A stretch of 64,000 nucleotides of DNA from Kitasatospora sp. MAP12-44 (GCF_029892095.1 NZ_JARZAE010000004.1:4092001-4156000); one strand, 5' to 3'; numbered from the stretch's first letter, positions 51,006-59,811 are shown. Notes: a model not told the origin generated them from the sequence alone. Translations and numbers: made by a program.

Positions 51006-52172
51006 GTGCAGTCGTCCGTCCTCGCCTTCGCAACCGACCTGATCGACGAGGGGGCGGACGGCTTCTTCGGGAACCTGACCGACCGGGCCGGCGTCGGCGG
51101 CGTCACGCTGGCCTCGGTCTACCACGAGGCCCGCGACGTCTTCCCGCACAACCCGCACCGGGTGATCCGCTACCTGGAGCCCGGCGCCGCGTACTTCCGC
51201 CCCGACCCGGCCCGCTGGGCCGGCCGCCGACTGGCCCCCACGCCCGCCGGCGCGATCGGCGAGCGCGACCCGTTCGCGGAGGCCGCCACCGAGACTCATC
51301 GGCGCGGACTCAAGCTGCACGCCTGGACCGTCTTCTGCCACAACGACCGGCTCGGCTTCCAGCACCCCGACTGCGCCCCCGCCAACGCCTTCGGCGACCG
51401 CCACCTCACCGAGCTCTGCCCGGCCAACCCGGAGGTCCGCGAGTACGCGCACACCCTGGTCGACGAGCTGGCCCGGTACGGCGTCGACGCGATCCGCGCC
51501 GAGTCGCTGCACTTCCACGGCCTGCGGCACGGCTACCACCACGAGCGCTACTTCGAGCAGCTCGGCGCGGCCGCCGAGGCACTGCTCGGAGTCTGCTTCT
51601 GCTCGCACTGCCGCGCCGCGGCCACCACCCGCGGCGTGCCGGCCGACGAGGTGCGCCGACTGGTCGCCGAGGAGATCCGCCGCCGACTGGCCGACGAGCG
51701 CGCCGCAGCCGAACCCGCCGCCCTGGACACCTTCGCGGACGGCACGCTGGCCGCGTACCTCGACGCCGGTACGGCCACCGTCACCTCGCTCACCGCCGAG
51801 CTGGCCGAGCGGGCCCGGCGGCACGGCATGCGGCTGACCTTCATGGACGGCGGCGGCCCGGGCACCGGCTGGCTCTCCGGCATCGACCTGCCGGCGCTCG
51901 CCGCCACCGGCGCGCAGATCGAGACGCTCGGCTACGCCAAGACCCCCGAGGCGGTCCGCGAGAAGGTCGCCGCCTTCGCCCTGCACGGCGTCCGGCCCAC
52001 CGAGCTCGCGGTGATCCTGCGTCCGATGGCGCAGGACTGCGACGGTCCGGCCAACCTGGCCGCCAAGATCGACATGCTGCGCGAACTGGGTGTGCCGGAG
52101 GTCGAGTTCTACAACTACGGGCTGATGCGGCTCTCCTCGATGGATCGGATCGGCACGGCCCTGCGCGGCTGA
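51006..52172 (+). CDS. Uncharacterised TIM-barrel-like protein (glycosidase-like)
   Basis: 388 residues from GTG 51006, favoured over GTG 50970 because GGAG lies 7 nt before it. Features suggest a beta/alpha barrel of the glycoside hydrolase type: GADGFFGNLTDRA, LHAWTVFCHN, YGVDAIRAESLHFHGLRHGY, a CFCSHCRAAA cysteine cluster, LTFMDGGGPG and TPEAVREKVAAFALHG. The Asp/Glu positions could be catalytic, but I do not recognise a characterised family. No signal peptide, so it is probably cytoplasmic. Confidence 0.6.
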   Translation: MQSSVLAFATDLIDEGADGFFGNLTDRAGVGGVTLASVYHEARDVFPHNPHRVIRYLEPGAAYFRPDPARWAGRRLAPTPAGAIGERDPFAEAATETHRRGLKLHAWTVFCHNDRLGFQHPDCAPANAFGDRHLTELCPANPEVREYAHTLVDELARYGVDAIRAESLHFHGLRHGYHHERYFEQLGAAAEALLGVCFCSHCRAAATTRGVPADEVRRLVAEEIRRRLADERAAAEPAALDTFADGTLAAYLDAGTATVTSLTAELAERARRHGMRLTFMDGGGPGTGWLSGIDLPALAATGAQIETLGYAKTPEAVREKVAAFALHGVRPTELAVILRPMAQDCDGPANLAAKIDMLRELGVPEVEFYNYGLMRLSSMDRIGTALRG

Positions 52173-52362
52173 CCCCGCCCCGACCACCGAACGGTTTTCT
52201 CCCAAATGGGCTGATTACCCCACCAAACGGCTCGGCAGAGCGGCGCGGCACACCGGTACTTCGTCCACAGTTCGCGGCATCGACGCAGGTCGGACACCCG
52301 GATCCGAGCTTGTGACGCCACGCTTGCTGTGCCGCGCCCCGCCGGAACGGTAGGCTTTCCGT

Positions 52363-52659
52363 GTGATCTTCAAGCGCATCGGCAACGGGCGGCCGTACCC
52401 GGATCACGGCCGGACCAGCACCCGCCAGTGGGCGGACGTCGCCCCTCGCCCGGTGCGACTGGACCAGCTGGTGACCACCAAGGGCCAGTTGGACCTGGAA
52501 ACACTCCTGGCCGAGGATTCGACCTTCTACGGGGACCTCTTCGCCCACGTGGTGAAGTGGCACGGAGACCTGTACCTGGAGGACGGGCTGCATCGCGCGG
52601 TGCGCGCCGCCCTGCAGCAGCGCCAGGTTCTGCACGCCCGCGTGCTCGAAATGGAATAA
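52363..52659 (+). CDS. Small conserved protein of the LytR_C-upp neighbourhood
   Basis: 98 residues from GTG 52363. This sequence (start VIFKRIGNGRPYPDHGR; HVVKWHGDLYLEDGLHRAVR later) is conserved in Streptomyces next to the LytR C-terminal-domain gene and upp. Its function is unknown; the DLYLEDGLHRAVRAAL segment recalls ParB/nuclease-like folds, but that is weak. An AT-rich patch with palindromic ATGATGATCAT follows at 52778-52788 ahead of the next gene. Confidence 0.7.
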   Translation: MIFKRIGNGRPYPDHGRTSTRQWADVAPRPVRLDQLVTTKGQLDLETLLAEDSTFYGDLFAHVVKWHGDLYLEDGLHRAVRAALQQRQVLHARVLEME

Positions 52660-52925
52660 GCCGTTCTTTCCCGGTGGTCCGTCCTGAGGTCGGCCGCCGC
52701 GGACTGAGGGCGCATCACCCGTACGGGGTGATGGACGGGTCGTCAGTACACCCTTTCGAGTGTCCGTATGCGCCAAATGATGATCATTTATTACCTTCAT
52801 GCCGCATATCGGACTAGGCTGCTGACCACGGCAGCGCCACGCTCCGGGTATCCGGATTCTCCGCCTCGGTGGCCTCACCCGTCGCCCGCCTCCGAGGCTG
52901 CCCTTCCACCAAGGGGAGACAGACT

Positions 52926-53705
52926 GTGAGCATGTTGACTCCCCAAGGCTTGAAGGGGAAGCAGTTCCGTATCACCGGCACCAGTTACCCACGGCTCGGC
53001 CCGCCGCCCCGGCGCGGTCGGCGGATCCTGATGCTCGTGGGCTCGCTGCTCGCGCTCTCGCTGATCGCCCTGGGTGGCGTGCAACTGGTCGACATCTTCA
53101 CCGGTAAGGCCAAGCACGGCACCGCGCAGGCCTGCGCCTCCCACCAGCCCTCGGGCAAGCCGCTGGCCGCGCCGGTCGCCGTCTCCGGCTCACCTGCCGT
53201 CTCCGGCTCATCCGCGGCCTCAGCCTCGTCCTCGACCGCGTCCTCGGCCTCGACCTCGGCTGCACCTGTGGCAGGCGCCTCGCCGGCCGCCGCCGCTCCC
53301 TCGCTTCCGGTCGCCGCCGCGAGCGCGATCCCGCAGCCGCAGACCGTCACGGTGAACGTCTACAACGCCACCGACAAGGCCGGCCTGGCCGCCCGGACAG
53401 CCGACGAGCTCAAGAAGCGCGGCTTCACCGTCGGCAAGGTCGGCAACGCCCCCTCCGCCCTGGACAAGAAGGTGCCCGGCACCGCCGAACTGGTCGCCGG
53501 TCAGGCCGGGATCGGCGCGGCCACCCTGCTGGGCTCCCAGGTCACCGGCGCGGCCACCATGGCGGACGAGCGGACCGACGCCAGCGTGGACTTCGTGATC
53601 GGCGACGGCTACAGCGCCCTGCTGGACCCGAACGCCGCCGCCGCCGCGCTGGCCGCCGCGCTCAAGCCCACGCCGTCCGCCTCCCCGCTGCCCGGCAGCT
53701 GCTGA
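52926..53705 (+). CDS. Membrane-anchored LytR C-terminal domain protein
   Basis: 259 residues from GTG 52926 (GGGGAG upstream). A short basic cytoplasmic end is followed by one membrane helix (about 39-60), a long Ser/Ala-rich linker (about 80-135) and a LytR_C domain (about 138-235: VTVNVYNATDKAGLAARTAD, GFTVGKVGNA, VDFVIGDGYSALL). Such domains occur on cell-wall glycopolymer ligases and on small wall-associated proteins. The low-complexity Ser/Ala linker is encoded by short repeats and may vary between strains. Confidence 0.8.
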   Translation: MSMLTPQGLKGKQFRITGTSYPRLGPPPRRGRRILMLVGSLLALSLIALGGVQLVDIFTGKAKHGTAQACASHQPSGKPLAAPVAVSGSPAVSGSSAASASSSTASSASTSAAPVAGASPAAAAPSLPVAAASAIPQPQTVTVNVYNATDKAGLAARTADELKKRGFTVGKVGNAPSALDKKVPGTAELVAGQAGIGAATLLGSQVTGAATMADERTDASVDFVIGDGYSALLDPNAAAAALAAALKPTPSASPLPGSC

Positions 53706-53715
53706 GCGAACGGCG

Positions 53716-53750
53716 AAGAGGGGGCCCCACCGCCGGTGGGGCCCCCTCTT
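53716..53750. terminator. Bidirectional terminator between LytR_C and upp genes
   Basis: A perfect stem of about 17 bp, AAGAGGGGGCCCCACCG paired with CGGTGGGGCCCCCTCTT around a single central base, stands between the convergent genes and can end both transcripts. Confidence 0.9.
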
Positions 53751-53789
53751 ACGTCTTCCCGCGTACGTCTTCCTGCCGGCTCCGCTTCG

Positions 53790-54425
53790 CTAGCCCGCGG
53801 TGCCGTACAGGCGGTCGCCGGCGTCGCCCAGACCCGGGACGATGTAGCCGTTCTCGTTCAGGCGCTGATCCAGGGCGGCGGTCACCACGGTGACCGGCAG
53901 GCCGGCCAGCTCCTTCTCCAGCACCGCGACGCCCTCCGGCGCCGCCAGCAGCACGACCGCCGTCACATCGGTGGCGCCCCGCTCGATCAGCAGCCGGATC
54001 GCGGCGACCAGCGTGCCGCCGGTGGCCAGCATCGGGTCCAGCACGTACACCTGACGGCCGGAGAGGTCGTCCGGCATCCGGGTGGCGTAGGTGGACGCCT
54101 CCAGCGTCTCCTCGTTGCGCACCATGCCGAGGAAACCGACCTCGGCGGTCGGCAGCAGCCGGGTCATGCCGTCCAGCATGCCGAGCCCGGCCCGCAGGAT
54201 CGGCACCACCAGCGGGCGCGGGTAGCTGAGCCGGGTGCCGGTGGTGACGGCGACGGGGGTGGTGATCTCGACCTCGTCGGTCCGCACGTCCCGGGTGGCC
54301 TCGTACGCCAGCAGGGTGACCAGCTCGTCGGTGAGCCGACGGAAGGTCGGGGAGTCGGTGCGCTCGTCGCGCAGCGTGGAGAGTTTGTGGGCCACCAGGG
54401 GGTGGTCGACGACGTGGATCCGCAT
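53790..54425 (-). CDS. upp: Uracil phosphoribosyltransferase
   Basis: A 211-residue pyrimidine-salvage enzyme that makes UMP from uracil and PRPP. The PRPP loop VYVLDPMLATGGTLVAAI and the uracil-binding GYIVPGLGDAGDRLYGT are intact; length is normal for the family. ATG 54425. It lies on the reverse strand between the LytR_C and small DNA-binding-like genes, the usual Streptomyces neighbourhood. Confidence 0.95.
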   Translation of the reverse strand: MRIHVVDHPLVAHKLSTLRDERTDSPTFRRLTDELVTLLAYEATRDVRTDEVEITTPVAVTTGTRLSYPRPLVVPILRAGLGMLDGMTRLLPTAEVGFLGMVRNEETLEASTYATRMPDDLSGRQVYVLDPMLATGGTLVAAIRLLIERGATDVTAVVLLAAPEGVAVLEKELAGLPVTVVTAALDQRLNENGYIVPGLGDAGDRLYGTAG

Positions 54426-54536
54426 GGTCCCGAGCCTATCCGCGCCTGGACACCCGTACGACCCTCGCGCGCCGGGTTCCTGGCCGGGCGCCGCTCCTGT
54501 GGTGTCAATCCATGACTTCTGGGAAGGTCAGACCGT

Positions 54537-54755
54537 ATGAAGAGCGACCCGGGCCCCATCCATGGACCCCCCGAGGAGCCCGCCGAGCAGCAGCGCGAAG
54601 CACCGCCCGAGACGGAGGCCCAGCGCCGGCGCCGGCGGGCCGTCTTTCTGCGCGAGCTCGCCGAGGCCCGTGAACTGCGGGCCCGAGTGCAACCCAGGAA
54701 GACCAAGGAGCGCCGGATGCGCGAGGCACTCCGCATGCGGACCTTCCGGATCTGA
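54537..54755 (+). CDS. Small conserved basic protein upstream of the TadA-associated gene
   Basis: 72 residues, ATG 54537 with AAGG nearby. Highly charged, with QRRRRRAVFLRELAEARELR and RKTKERRMREALRMRTFRI. It is conserved in Streptomyces between upp and tadA. It probably binds nucleic acid or is a helical partner; function unknown. Confidence 0.65.
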   Translation: MKSDPGPIHGPPEEPAEQQREAPPETEAQRRRRRAVFLRELAEARELRARVQPRKTKERRMREALRMRTFRI

Positions 54756-54984
54756 CACCCCGCGCGCCACTCCGACGCGCCACCCCGGCCGCGCCACGCC
54801 GCCGTGAACCCGGGATTCCGACACGACCTGCAAAGACGCGCTGCCGAACACCCCCCGCAAGGCCAGGCTTTCTGTCACGATTCCGATGGGACGGTCCGAA
54901 CAGCGGACCGCCTCTGGCGCGGGGGCGGCCAGACCGCGTTCGCCCGAGATCGCCGACGGCCGAGACCATTTGGGAGTGTCCCTG

Positions 54985-55560
54985 GTGGCGTACTTCGCTG
55001 CAGTGCTTGCTCGCACCGAGGACGGGTGGGATGTGAGCGAGACCGAGTTGGACAGTGTCGAAACTCTTGCCGATCTTGCCGACCTGGCACGCGAAGCGGC
55101 AGAGGACGACAACACCGTGCTGGTGTTCATCGAGCAGGAGGATTCGTGGTTCGCCGTCGTCCGGGTGGACGGCGAGGAGGATCCGCGGATCTTCGTATCG
55201 GATGCCGCTGCGGCCGCACGCAGCTCCTATGGGGACGTCGTCCTCACCGAGGAGCTGGTCGGCCGGGCCGGCGACAGTGAGTTCGACGACCTGGACAGCC
55301 TGGTCACCGAACTGGAGGAGAGCGAGGACGCCGAGCTCGGCGCCGGCTCCGACGAGGAGGACGACGAGGACGACGGCCCGGCCACCGGCCCCGGCGGGGT
55401 CCCGGTCGGACCACTCGGCGACGCCGAGCTGCTGACCGAGTTCGGAATCAGCTCGACCGACCTCCTCGACCTCAGCGGCGAGGGCGCCGAACCCGGCGAG
55501 GCGCTCAGCGAGATCGCCGACGCGCTCGGCTGCGCGGAGGTCCTGGAGGCGGTGCGCTAA
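54985..55560 (+). CDS. tRNA adenosine deaminase-associated protein
   Basis: 191 residues from GTG 54985, chosen because GGGAG lies 8 nt upstream and the conserved protein begins VAYFAAVLARTEDGW there; an earlier GTG (54976) overlaps that SD. Motifs are DNTVLVFIEQEDSWFAVVRV, DPRIFVSDAAAAARSSYG and a very acidic middle (about 110-150). The C-terminal domain ends in ALSEIADALGCAEVLEAV. It always sits just before tadA in Streptomyces and is named for that; its biochemical role is not known. Confidence 0.82.
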   Translation: MAYFAAVLARTEDGWDVSETELDSVETLADLADLAREAAEDDNTVLVFIEQEDSWFAVVRVDGEEDPRIFVSDAAAAARSSYGDVVLTEELVGRAGDSEFDDLDSLVTELEESEDAELGAGSDEEDDEDDGPATGPGGVPVGPLGDAELLTEFGISSTDLLDLSGEGAEPGEALSEIADALGCAEVLEAVR

Positions 55561-55589
55561 CGGCGGGCGGGGTCGGGGCGGGGCCAGCC

Positions 55590-56132
55590 GTGTCCGACAC
55601 TGGTGGGATGCAGCCCCACCTCGACCCCGGCCTCGTCGCCCTCGCCCCGCTCCCCGCCCCCGTCCGCCCCGACCCGGTGCGCGACCCCTGGACGGCGACG
55701 ATGCGCCTGGCCATCGCCGAGGCCGCCCTGGCCACGGCCACCGGCGACGTCCCGGTCGGCGCCCTGCTGCTCGGCCCCGACGGGACCGTCCTCGGCCGCG
55801 GCCACAACGAACGCGAGGCGGTCGGCGACCCGACCGCCCACGCCGAGATCCAGGCCATCCGCCAGGCCGCCGCCGCCGTCGGCGAGTGGCGCCTGACCGG
55901 CTGCACCCTGGTGGTCACCCTGGAACCGTGCACCATGTGCGCGGGCGCCATCGTCCTCGCCCGGATCGACCGCGTGGTCTACGGCGCCCTCGACGAGAAG
56001 GCCGGCGCGGCCGGCTCCCTCTTCGACGTGATGCGCGACCGCCGCCTCAACCACCGCCCCGAAGTCATCCCCGGCGTCCTCGCCGACACCTGCGCCACCC
56101 AGCTCCGCACCTTCTTCGACACCCACCGCTGA
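55590..56132 (+). CDS. tadA: tRNA-specific adenosine deaminase TadA
   Basis: A zinc-dependent deaminase that converts A34 to inosine in tRNA-Arg(ACG). The zinc motifs are present: HAE (in PTAHAEIQAI) and EPCTMCAGAI, giving one His and two Cys ligands plus the catalytic Glu. Up to 180 residues from GTG 55590; the family core begins about 37 residues later at MRLAIAEAAL, so a shorter start is possible. It follows its associated gene by 29 nt. Confidence 0.92.
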   Translation: MSDTGGMQPHLDPGLVALAPLPAPVRPDPVRDPWTATMRLAIAEAALATATGDVPVGALLLGPDGTVLGRGHNEREAVGDPTAHAEIQAIRQAAAAVGEWRLTGCTLVVTLEPCTMCAGAIVLARIDRVVYGALDEKAGAAGSLFDVMRDRRLNHRPEVIPGVLADTCATQLRTFFDTHR

Positions 56133-56188
56133 CCCCCGCCCACTAACGGATTTCGTGACCACGCGACCCGTCCGGTAGAGTCTCCCTC

Positions 56189-56278
56189 GGTAGCGTGTCC
56201 GAGCGGCCAAAGGAGCACGCCTCGAAAGCGTGTGTGGGGGCAACTTCACCGTGGGTTCGAATCCCACCGCTACCGCCA
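56189..56278 (+). tRNA. tRNA-Ser(CGA)
   Basis: Acceptor stem GGTAGCG pairs with CGCTACC; D arm TCCGAGCGGCC; anticodon loop CTCGAAA between CACGC and GCGTG gives anticodon CGA; a long class II variable arm; T arm GGGTTCGAATCCC. The 3' end GCCA is encoded. Serine identity follows from the long variable arm and anticodon. It marks the edge of an accessory region; tRNA genes of this type are common integration sites. Confidence 0.95.
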
Positions 56279-56288
56279 TTGAGCAGCA

Positions 56289-56331
56289 CGAAGAAGACCA
56301 CCCCTCAACCGTTGAGGGGTGGTCTTCTTCG
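56289..56331 (+). terminator. Strong terminator after tRNA-Ser
   Basis: A perfect 21-bp inverted repeat, GAAGAAGACCACCCC... on the left arm with its exact complement on the right arm, around a one-base centre. Followed by T-rich sequence (TTTCTCGTC). Ends the tRNA transcript. Nothing else is seen up to 56490. Confidence 0.9.
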
Positions 56332-56514
56332 TTTCTCGTCTCAGTTTCCGTCTCGCCCGCCATTGCTGGCCCCTCGCCGGGTCCGTCCGGATCGGGGTCG
56401 ATCACGTGCCCTTCATCTGTGTCGGCGCTGGCTCAGTCCCGTCCGGGAACCTCTCGACACTCACACTCGTAGTAAAAGCTGCTTGTACTGGGAGTGATGC
56501 GGCAGGGGGAGCAC

Positions 56515-57699
56515 ATGGGCATCGAGGGACTGACCAGCCGCGAGGCCGTCTTGCAGGCCTTGAAGGAGTTCGACAGTAAAGGTCGAGACTCGTTCCTGGA
56601 GAAGCATGGCTTTGACGAGACCGTCCGGCACTATGTCCACCACTGTGACCGGCTCTACGACGCCCAAGCGATCGCAGCTGTCGCGTACGGCTACCAGCAC
56701 CCCGGGGACGGGCCGCTCTCGGCTGCCCAGGTTTCCGCTGGCCCTCAGGCCGATAGCGTCAGCCCGTTGCTTCGGAACCTTGACTTCACTGTGCTTGATG
56801 ACCAAACCACGACGACCCCTGATGAGCTCGCGTGGCGGCAGGCCATCTGGGCAAACCTCCAGGCTCGGCGTGGCCAGGACGGTCTGCTCTCGGCCCGCGA
56901 CATCCGGGCAGTCGGCGCGTATGGCGGCCAACAGGGCATCTGGGTCGACAAGGTCCGGACGGAGCGTGTCAACCGCCGCATCGGAGTCACCGTCGCGTTG
57001 AAGCACACGGGTGTGGACTACCCGGATGACCTCAGGGAAGACGGCATGCTCTATCACTACCCAGTCACCAAGCGCGGTGGGCACGATCTGGCGGAGGTAA
57101 ACGCCACCAAGGCGACTGCGCAGCTCAAACTTCCTGTCTTTGCCATCAGCCAACGCGGGGACCGGCGTTCTGTCCGCCTCGCGTGGGTAGAGGGCTGGGA
57201 TGACGCGGCCAAGATGTTCTTCGTCAGCTATGGCAACACGCCGCCCGAAGTAGTGCTCGATGCAGATCACTCAGATGACCAGCCATTCGTTCTGGAAGGC
57301 AACCGCAGCCGCAGCCAGCTCCGGAACGTGCGCACTCGCCCCGACCAGACGCGCTTCAAGTTCAAGGTGATCCAGCGCTACGGCGCTCGTTGCCCGCTTT
57401 CCGGTGTCGAGGTTTCGGCGATGCTGGAGGCCGCCCACCTGCGCGGTGACGCCGACAACGGCAGCCCCGACGCGCGCAATGGCTTGCCTATGAACGCGGC
57501 CCTCCACCGAGCCTTCGACCTCCATCTCTTTGCGATCCACCCCGACACCCTGGAGGTCGAGCTACGCCCACAGGGGCCGACTCTCAAACAACTGGGCATC
57601 ATCCAGCCGCGGCTGGATGGCCTGCCCAACTACCCCCATCGTGATGCCCTGGACTGGCGGTATCGCGCCTGGCAGGCAGACGTGGCAAAGAAGGGCTAA
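56515..57699 (+). CDS. ScoMcrA-like type IV restriction endonuclease with HNH domain
   Basis: 394 residues from ATG 56515 (GGGGGAG upstream). Residues ~1-75 match the ScoMcrA-type N-terminal head (FDSKGRDSFLEKHGF, YVHHCDRLYDAQAIAAVAYG). Residues ~130-235 look like a PUA/SRA-type base-recognition domain (GAYGGQQGIWVDKVRTE, LAWVEGWDDAAKMFFVSYG). The C-terminal ~110 residues are an HNH nuclease: RYGARCPLSGVEV, EAAHLRGD, NGLPMNAALHRAFDLHLF. Such enzymes cut DNA with modified bases (methyl-C or phosphorothioate). It follows tRNA-Ser, a site where defence genes often insert. Confidence 0.78.
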   Translation: MGIEGLTSREAVLQALKEFDSKGRDSFLEKHGFDETVRHYVHHCDRLYDAQAIAAVAYGYQHPGDGPLSAAQVSAGPQADSVSPLLRNLDFTVLDDQTTTTPDELAWRQAIWANLQARRGQDGLLSARDIRAVGAYGGQQGIWVDKVRTERVNRRIGVTVALKHTGVDYPDDLREDGMLYHYPVTKRGGHDLAEVNATKATAQLKLPVFAISQRGDRRSVRLAWVEGWDDAAKMFFVSYGNTPPEVVLDADHSDDQPFVLEGNRSRSQLRNVRTRPDQTRFKFKVIQRYGARCPLSGVEVSAMLEAAHLRGDADNGSPDARNGLPMNAALHRAFDLHLFAIHPDTLEVELRPQGPTLKQLGIIQPRLDGLPNYPHRDALDWRYRAWQADVAKKG

Positions 57700-57721
57700 C
57701 CCATCCCTGCCTCCCGCCGAC

Positions 57722-58168
57722 TCAACTTGCCGCTGCCGCAACCTCGACCGACGGGCCGCACTCGCACCAAACGATCTTCCCGACATCGGCCCGAGGGCAG
57801 CAACCCCACCGCAGAGACAGGGACTTGACCAGAATAAGGCCACGCCCTGACTCGTCATCCTGGCCAGTTGCGCGAAGCAGCGGCGAGCGGTCACCGCGCG
57901 CGTCGTGCACGTCGATCCGCAACCGGAACTCGTTTACCTCAAGCGATAGCCACACCAGATTGTCGCGGGGCGTGCCATGGACGACGGCGTTGGTCACTAG
58001 CTCTGAGAGCAGCAACAGACCCACGTCCAAGAACCGGTGACCACCCTCGACCTCTCCCAGCAGGACGACCAGAAGCCGCCGGGCGATCCCCGGCGACCGC
58101 CGGCTACGCGGCAACCAACAACTGTCTTGACCTGCAAACGCGAGTGACCTGTCAGGCATTTCAGGCAT
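57722..58168 (-). CDS. HATPase_c ATP-binding protein (AbaA/anti-sigma-like)
   Basis: 148 residues from ATG 58168. A GHKL ATPase fold: LLSELVTNAVVHGTPRDN (N-box), RLRIDVHDARG (G1-type Asp) and GRGLILVKSLSLRWG (G2-type). Members act as anti-sigma-like kinases or regulatory ATPases in Streptomyces development. It is divergent from the HTH regulator and DUF397 gene, the usual trio arrangement. Convergent with the restriction gene. Confidence 0.8.
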   Translation of the reverse strand: MPEMPDRSLAFAGQDSCWLPRSRRSPGIARRLLVVLLGEVEGGHRFLDVGLLLLSELVTNAVVHGTPRDNLVWLSLEVNEFRLRIDVHDARGDRSPLLRATGQDDESGRGLILVKSLSLRWGCCPRADVGKIVWCECGPSVEVAAAAS

Positions 58169-58348
58169 GGCGAAGCTACCTTCCGAGCGCACGGGCCGAA
58201 GACGTGACCTACGCCGCTCCACGGCCCCAGCGACGGCTGGAACAGGGCACAGGAATGCCCGGCGACGAGCCACAAAGATCACAAAAGTGAACCAACGGAC
58301 TACTCACCGTTAGTGTGCCTCCTGTCGCGTTATGGCTGCAACATGAAT

Positions 58349-58374
58349 CGCCAAAGTGCATATGCACTTTGGCG
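58349..58374. promoter_or_regulatory. Perfect 26-bp palindrome, likely operator of the HTH regulator
   Basis: CGCCAAAGTGCAT (58349-58361) is followed without spacer by its exact complement (58362-58374). It lies 67 nt before the HTH gene start and 181 nt before the divergent ATPase start, an ideal autoregulatory operator. The core AAGTGCATATGCACTT resembles sites bound by WhiJ-type regulators; binding is inferred. Confidence 0.7.
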
Positions 58375-58440
58375 TCACGCCTCGCTGGCAAGCGAGAGAC
58401 TGTGCCAAGACATGGGGCACCATCGATGGGAGGTCGAACC

Positions 58441-59298
58441 GTGGCAGCACTTCCGACTGTCCGCCGGCGCATGCTCGGGGCGGAACTTCGCAAGATCCGA
58501 GAGGGATTGGCGATCACCGTTGACGAGGCTGCGGACCGCCTGGGCTGGCACCAATCCAAGGTGAGTCGAGTCGAGAACGGCCGCTCCGGCGTCCGCCCCC
58601 ACGAAGTAGGGACACTTCTCGATGTCTATGAGGTGACCGACCCTCAGACCCGGGAAGCGCTCGCAACGCTCGCGCGAGATGGCAAGCGTCGCGTCTGGTG
58701 GCAGCCGTATTCCGACGTACTGTCGCAGCGGTACGCGTCGTTCATCTCGTTCGAGGCAGAAGCCGTAGCGGCTCGGAACTACCAAACCACCCTGATCCCA
58801 GGGCTTCTCCAGACCTCCGAGTACGCCCGAGCCGTCACGCGTGGCCTCCAGCCGGACACACCACCAGATCAGCTGGACGCCCTCGTCAGTGTTCGACTTG
58901 CCCGACAGAACGCTGCGCTCCGTCGTCAAGATCCGCTCAAGCTGTGGGCGATCGTGGACGAGGCGGCCCTACACCGGGTCATGGGCAACGAAGCGACGAT
59001 GATCAAGCAGCTCCGGCACCTGAACGAGGCATCAGAAGAACCTAACATCACGGTGCAGGTGGTGCCGCTGAGGGCTGGCGCTAACGCCGGGATGCTCGGC
59101 GCGTTCGTCATCTTGGAGTTCCCAATCCGAGGCGATCTCGACGTGGTGTGTACAGAGTCCCTGACGAGTAGTCTCTACCTCGAACAGGAAGATGACCTTC
59201 GGAAGTACGGTCAGGCGTTCGACCTATTGCGTGCGGCGGCTCTTGATGTGGAACCCTCGCGCGATCTGATCGCGAAGACTGCAAAGGACCTTGAGTGA
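58441..59298 (+). CDS. Scr1/DUF5753 family helix-turn-helix regulator (WhiJ-like)
   Basis: 285 residues from GTG 58441, with GGGAGG upstream; ATG 58426 is an alternative. N-terminal XRE-type HTH (LRKIREGLAITVDEAADRLG, HQSKVSRVENGRSG), then a DUF5753 domain (VWWQPYSDVLSQRYASFISF, YQTTLIPGLLQTSEYARAV, NITVQVVPLRAGAN). These regulators pair with a DUF397 partner in Streptomyces to control developmental or toxin-like genes. The next gene overlaps by one base (TGATG). Confidence 0.88.
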   Translation: MAALPTVRRRMLGAELRKIREGLAITVDEAADRLGWHQSKVSRVENGRSGVRPHEVGTLLDVYEVTDPQTREALATLARDGKRRVWWQPYSDVLSQRYASFISFEAEAVAARNYQTTLIPGLLQTSEYARAVTRGLQPDTPPDQLDALVSVRLARQNAALRRQDPLKLWAIVDEAALHRVMGNEATMIKQLRHLNEASEEPNITVQVVPLRAGANAGMLGAFVILEFPIRGDLDVVCTESLTSSLYLEQEDDLRKYGQAFDLLRAAALDVEPSRDLIAKTAKDLE

Positions 59299-59522
59299 TG
59301 CACACGGACCGGCACGGCGTGCACCTTAGCCACGTTGTGTGGCACAAGAGCACGTTCAGCGGGAATCAGGGCGACTGTATCGAGGTCACCGACGGTTTCG
59401 CTGGCGCGATGGCGGTCCGAGACAGCAAGGACCCTCACGGTCCCGCGCTGGTCTTTCCCGCCGACGCGTGGCGAGCCTTCGTGGACGGCGTGCGAGCCGG
59501 GGATCTCCCCGGCGACTGCTGA
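59298..59522 (+). CDS. DUF397 family protein, partner of the HTH regulator
   Basis: 74 residues; ATG 59298 overlaps the regulator stop (TGATG). Family signature VWHKSTFSGNQGDCIEVTDG, AVRDSKDPHGPALVFPADAW and AFVDGVRAG. In Streptomyces such proteins are encoded next to DUF5753 regulators and are thought to counteract them. Confidence 0.88.
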   Translation: MHTDRHGVHLSHVVWHKSTFSGNQGDCIEVTDGFAGAMAVRDSKDPHGPALVFPADAWRAFVDGVRAGDLPGDC

Positions 59523-59577
59523 CCCGCCCTCATCTCTACAGCCCACGGCGGCAAGGGGGTTCGCCCGCATCGCGGAA

Positions 59578-59811
59578 GTGCCGTTCTACAGTGGCATTTT
59601 GACCAGCGCCAACGAATCCAGCGCGCTTCTGCTAAAGGCGTGCGCCGCTGCGAGCTTGTCCGCAGAGCAGGCCGAGCCCATCCGCATCGGAGAGAACGCC
59701 CTGTGGCGGCACCACCACCAGGTCGTCGTCCGCATCGGCCGACCCGGGCAGTGGGACGCCGCCGTCCGGGAGCTCGCAGTCGCCCGCTGGCTGTACCACC
59801 GACCCACGCCG
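59578..59811 (+). pseudogene. N-terminal fragment of an aminoglycoside phosphotransferase family gene
   Basis: About 75 codons read FYSGILTSANESSALLLKAC..., then SAEQAEPIRIGENALWRH and QVVVRIGRPGQWDAAVREL..ARWL, the N-lobe start of APH-family kinases. The frame then loses all similarity (RPTPPPRGSP), and the catalytic loop is absent. Clearly a truncated gene. Confidence 0.6.

Noticed and set aside
52363..52659. Small conserved protein as a VapB antitoxin
   Set aside because: No adjacent PIN toxin, and the sequence is a conserved housekeeping-neighbourhood protein rather than a ribbon-helix-helix antitoxin.
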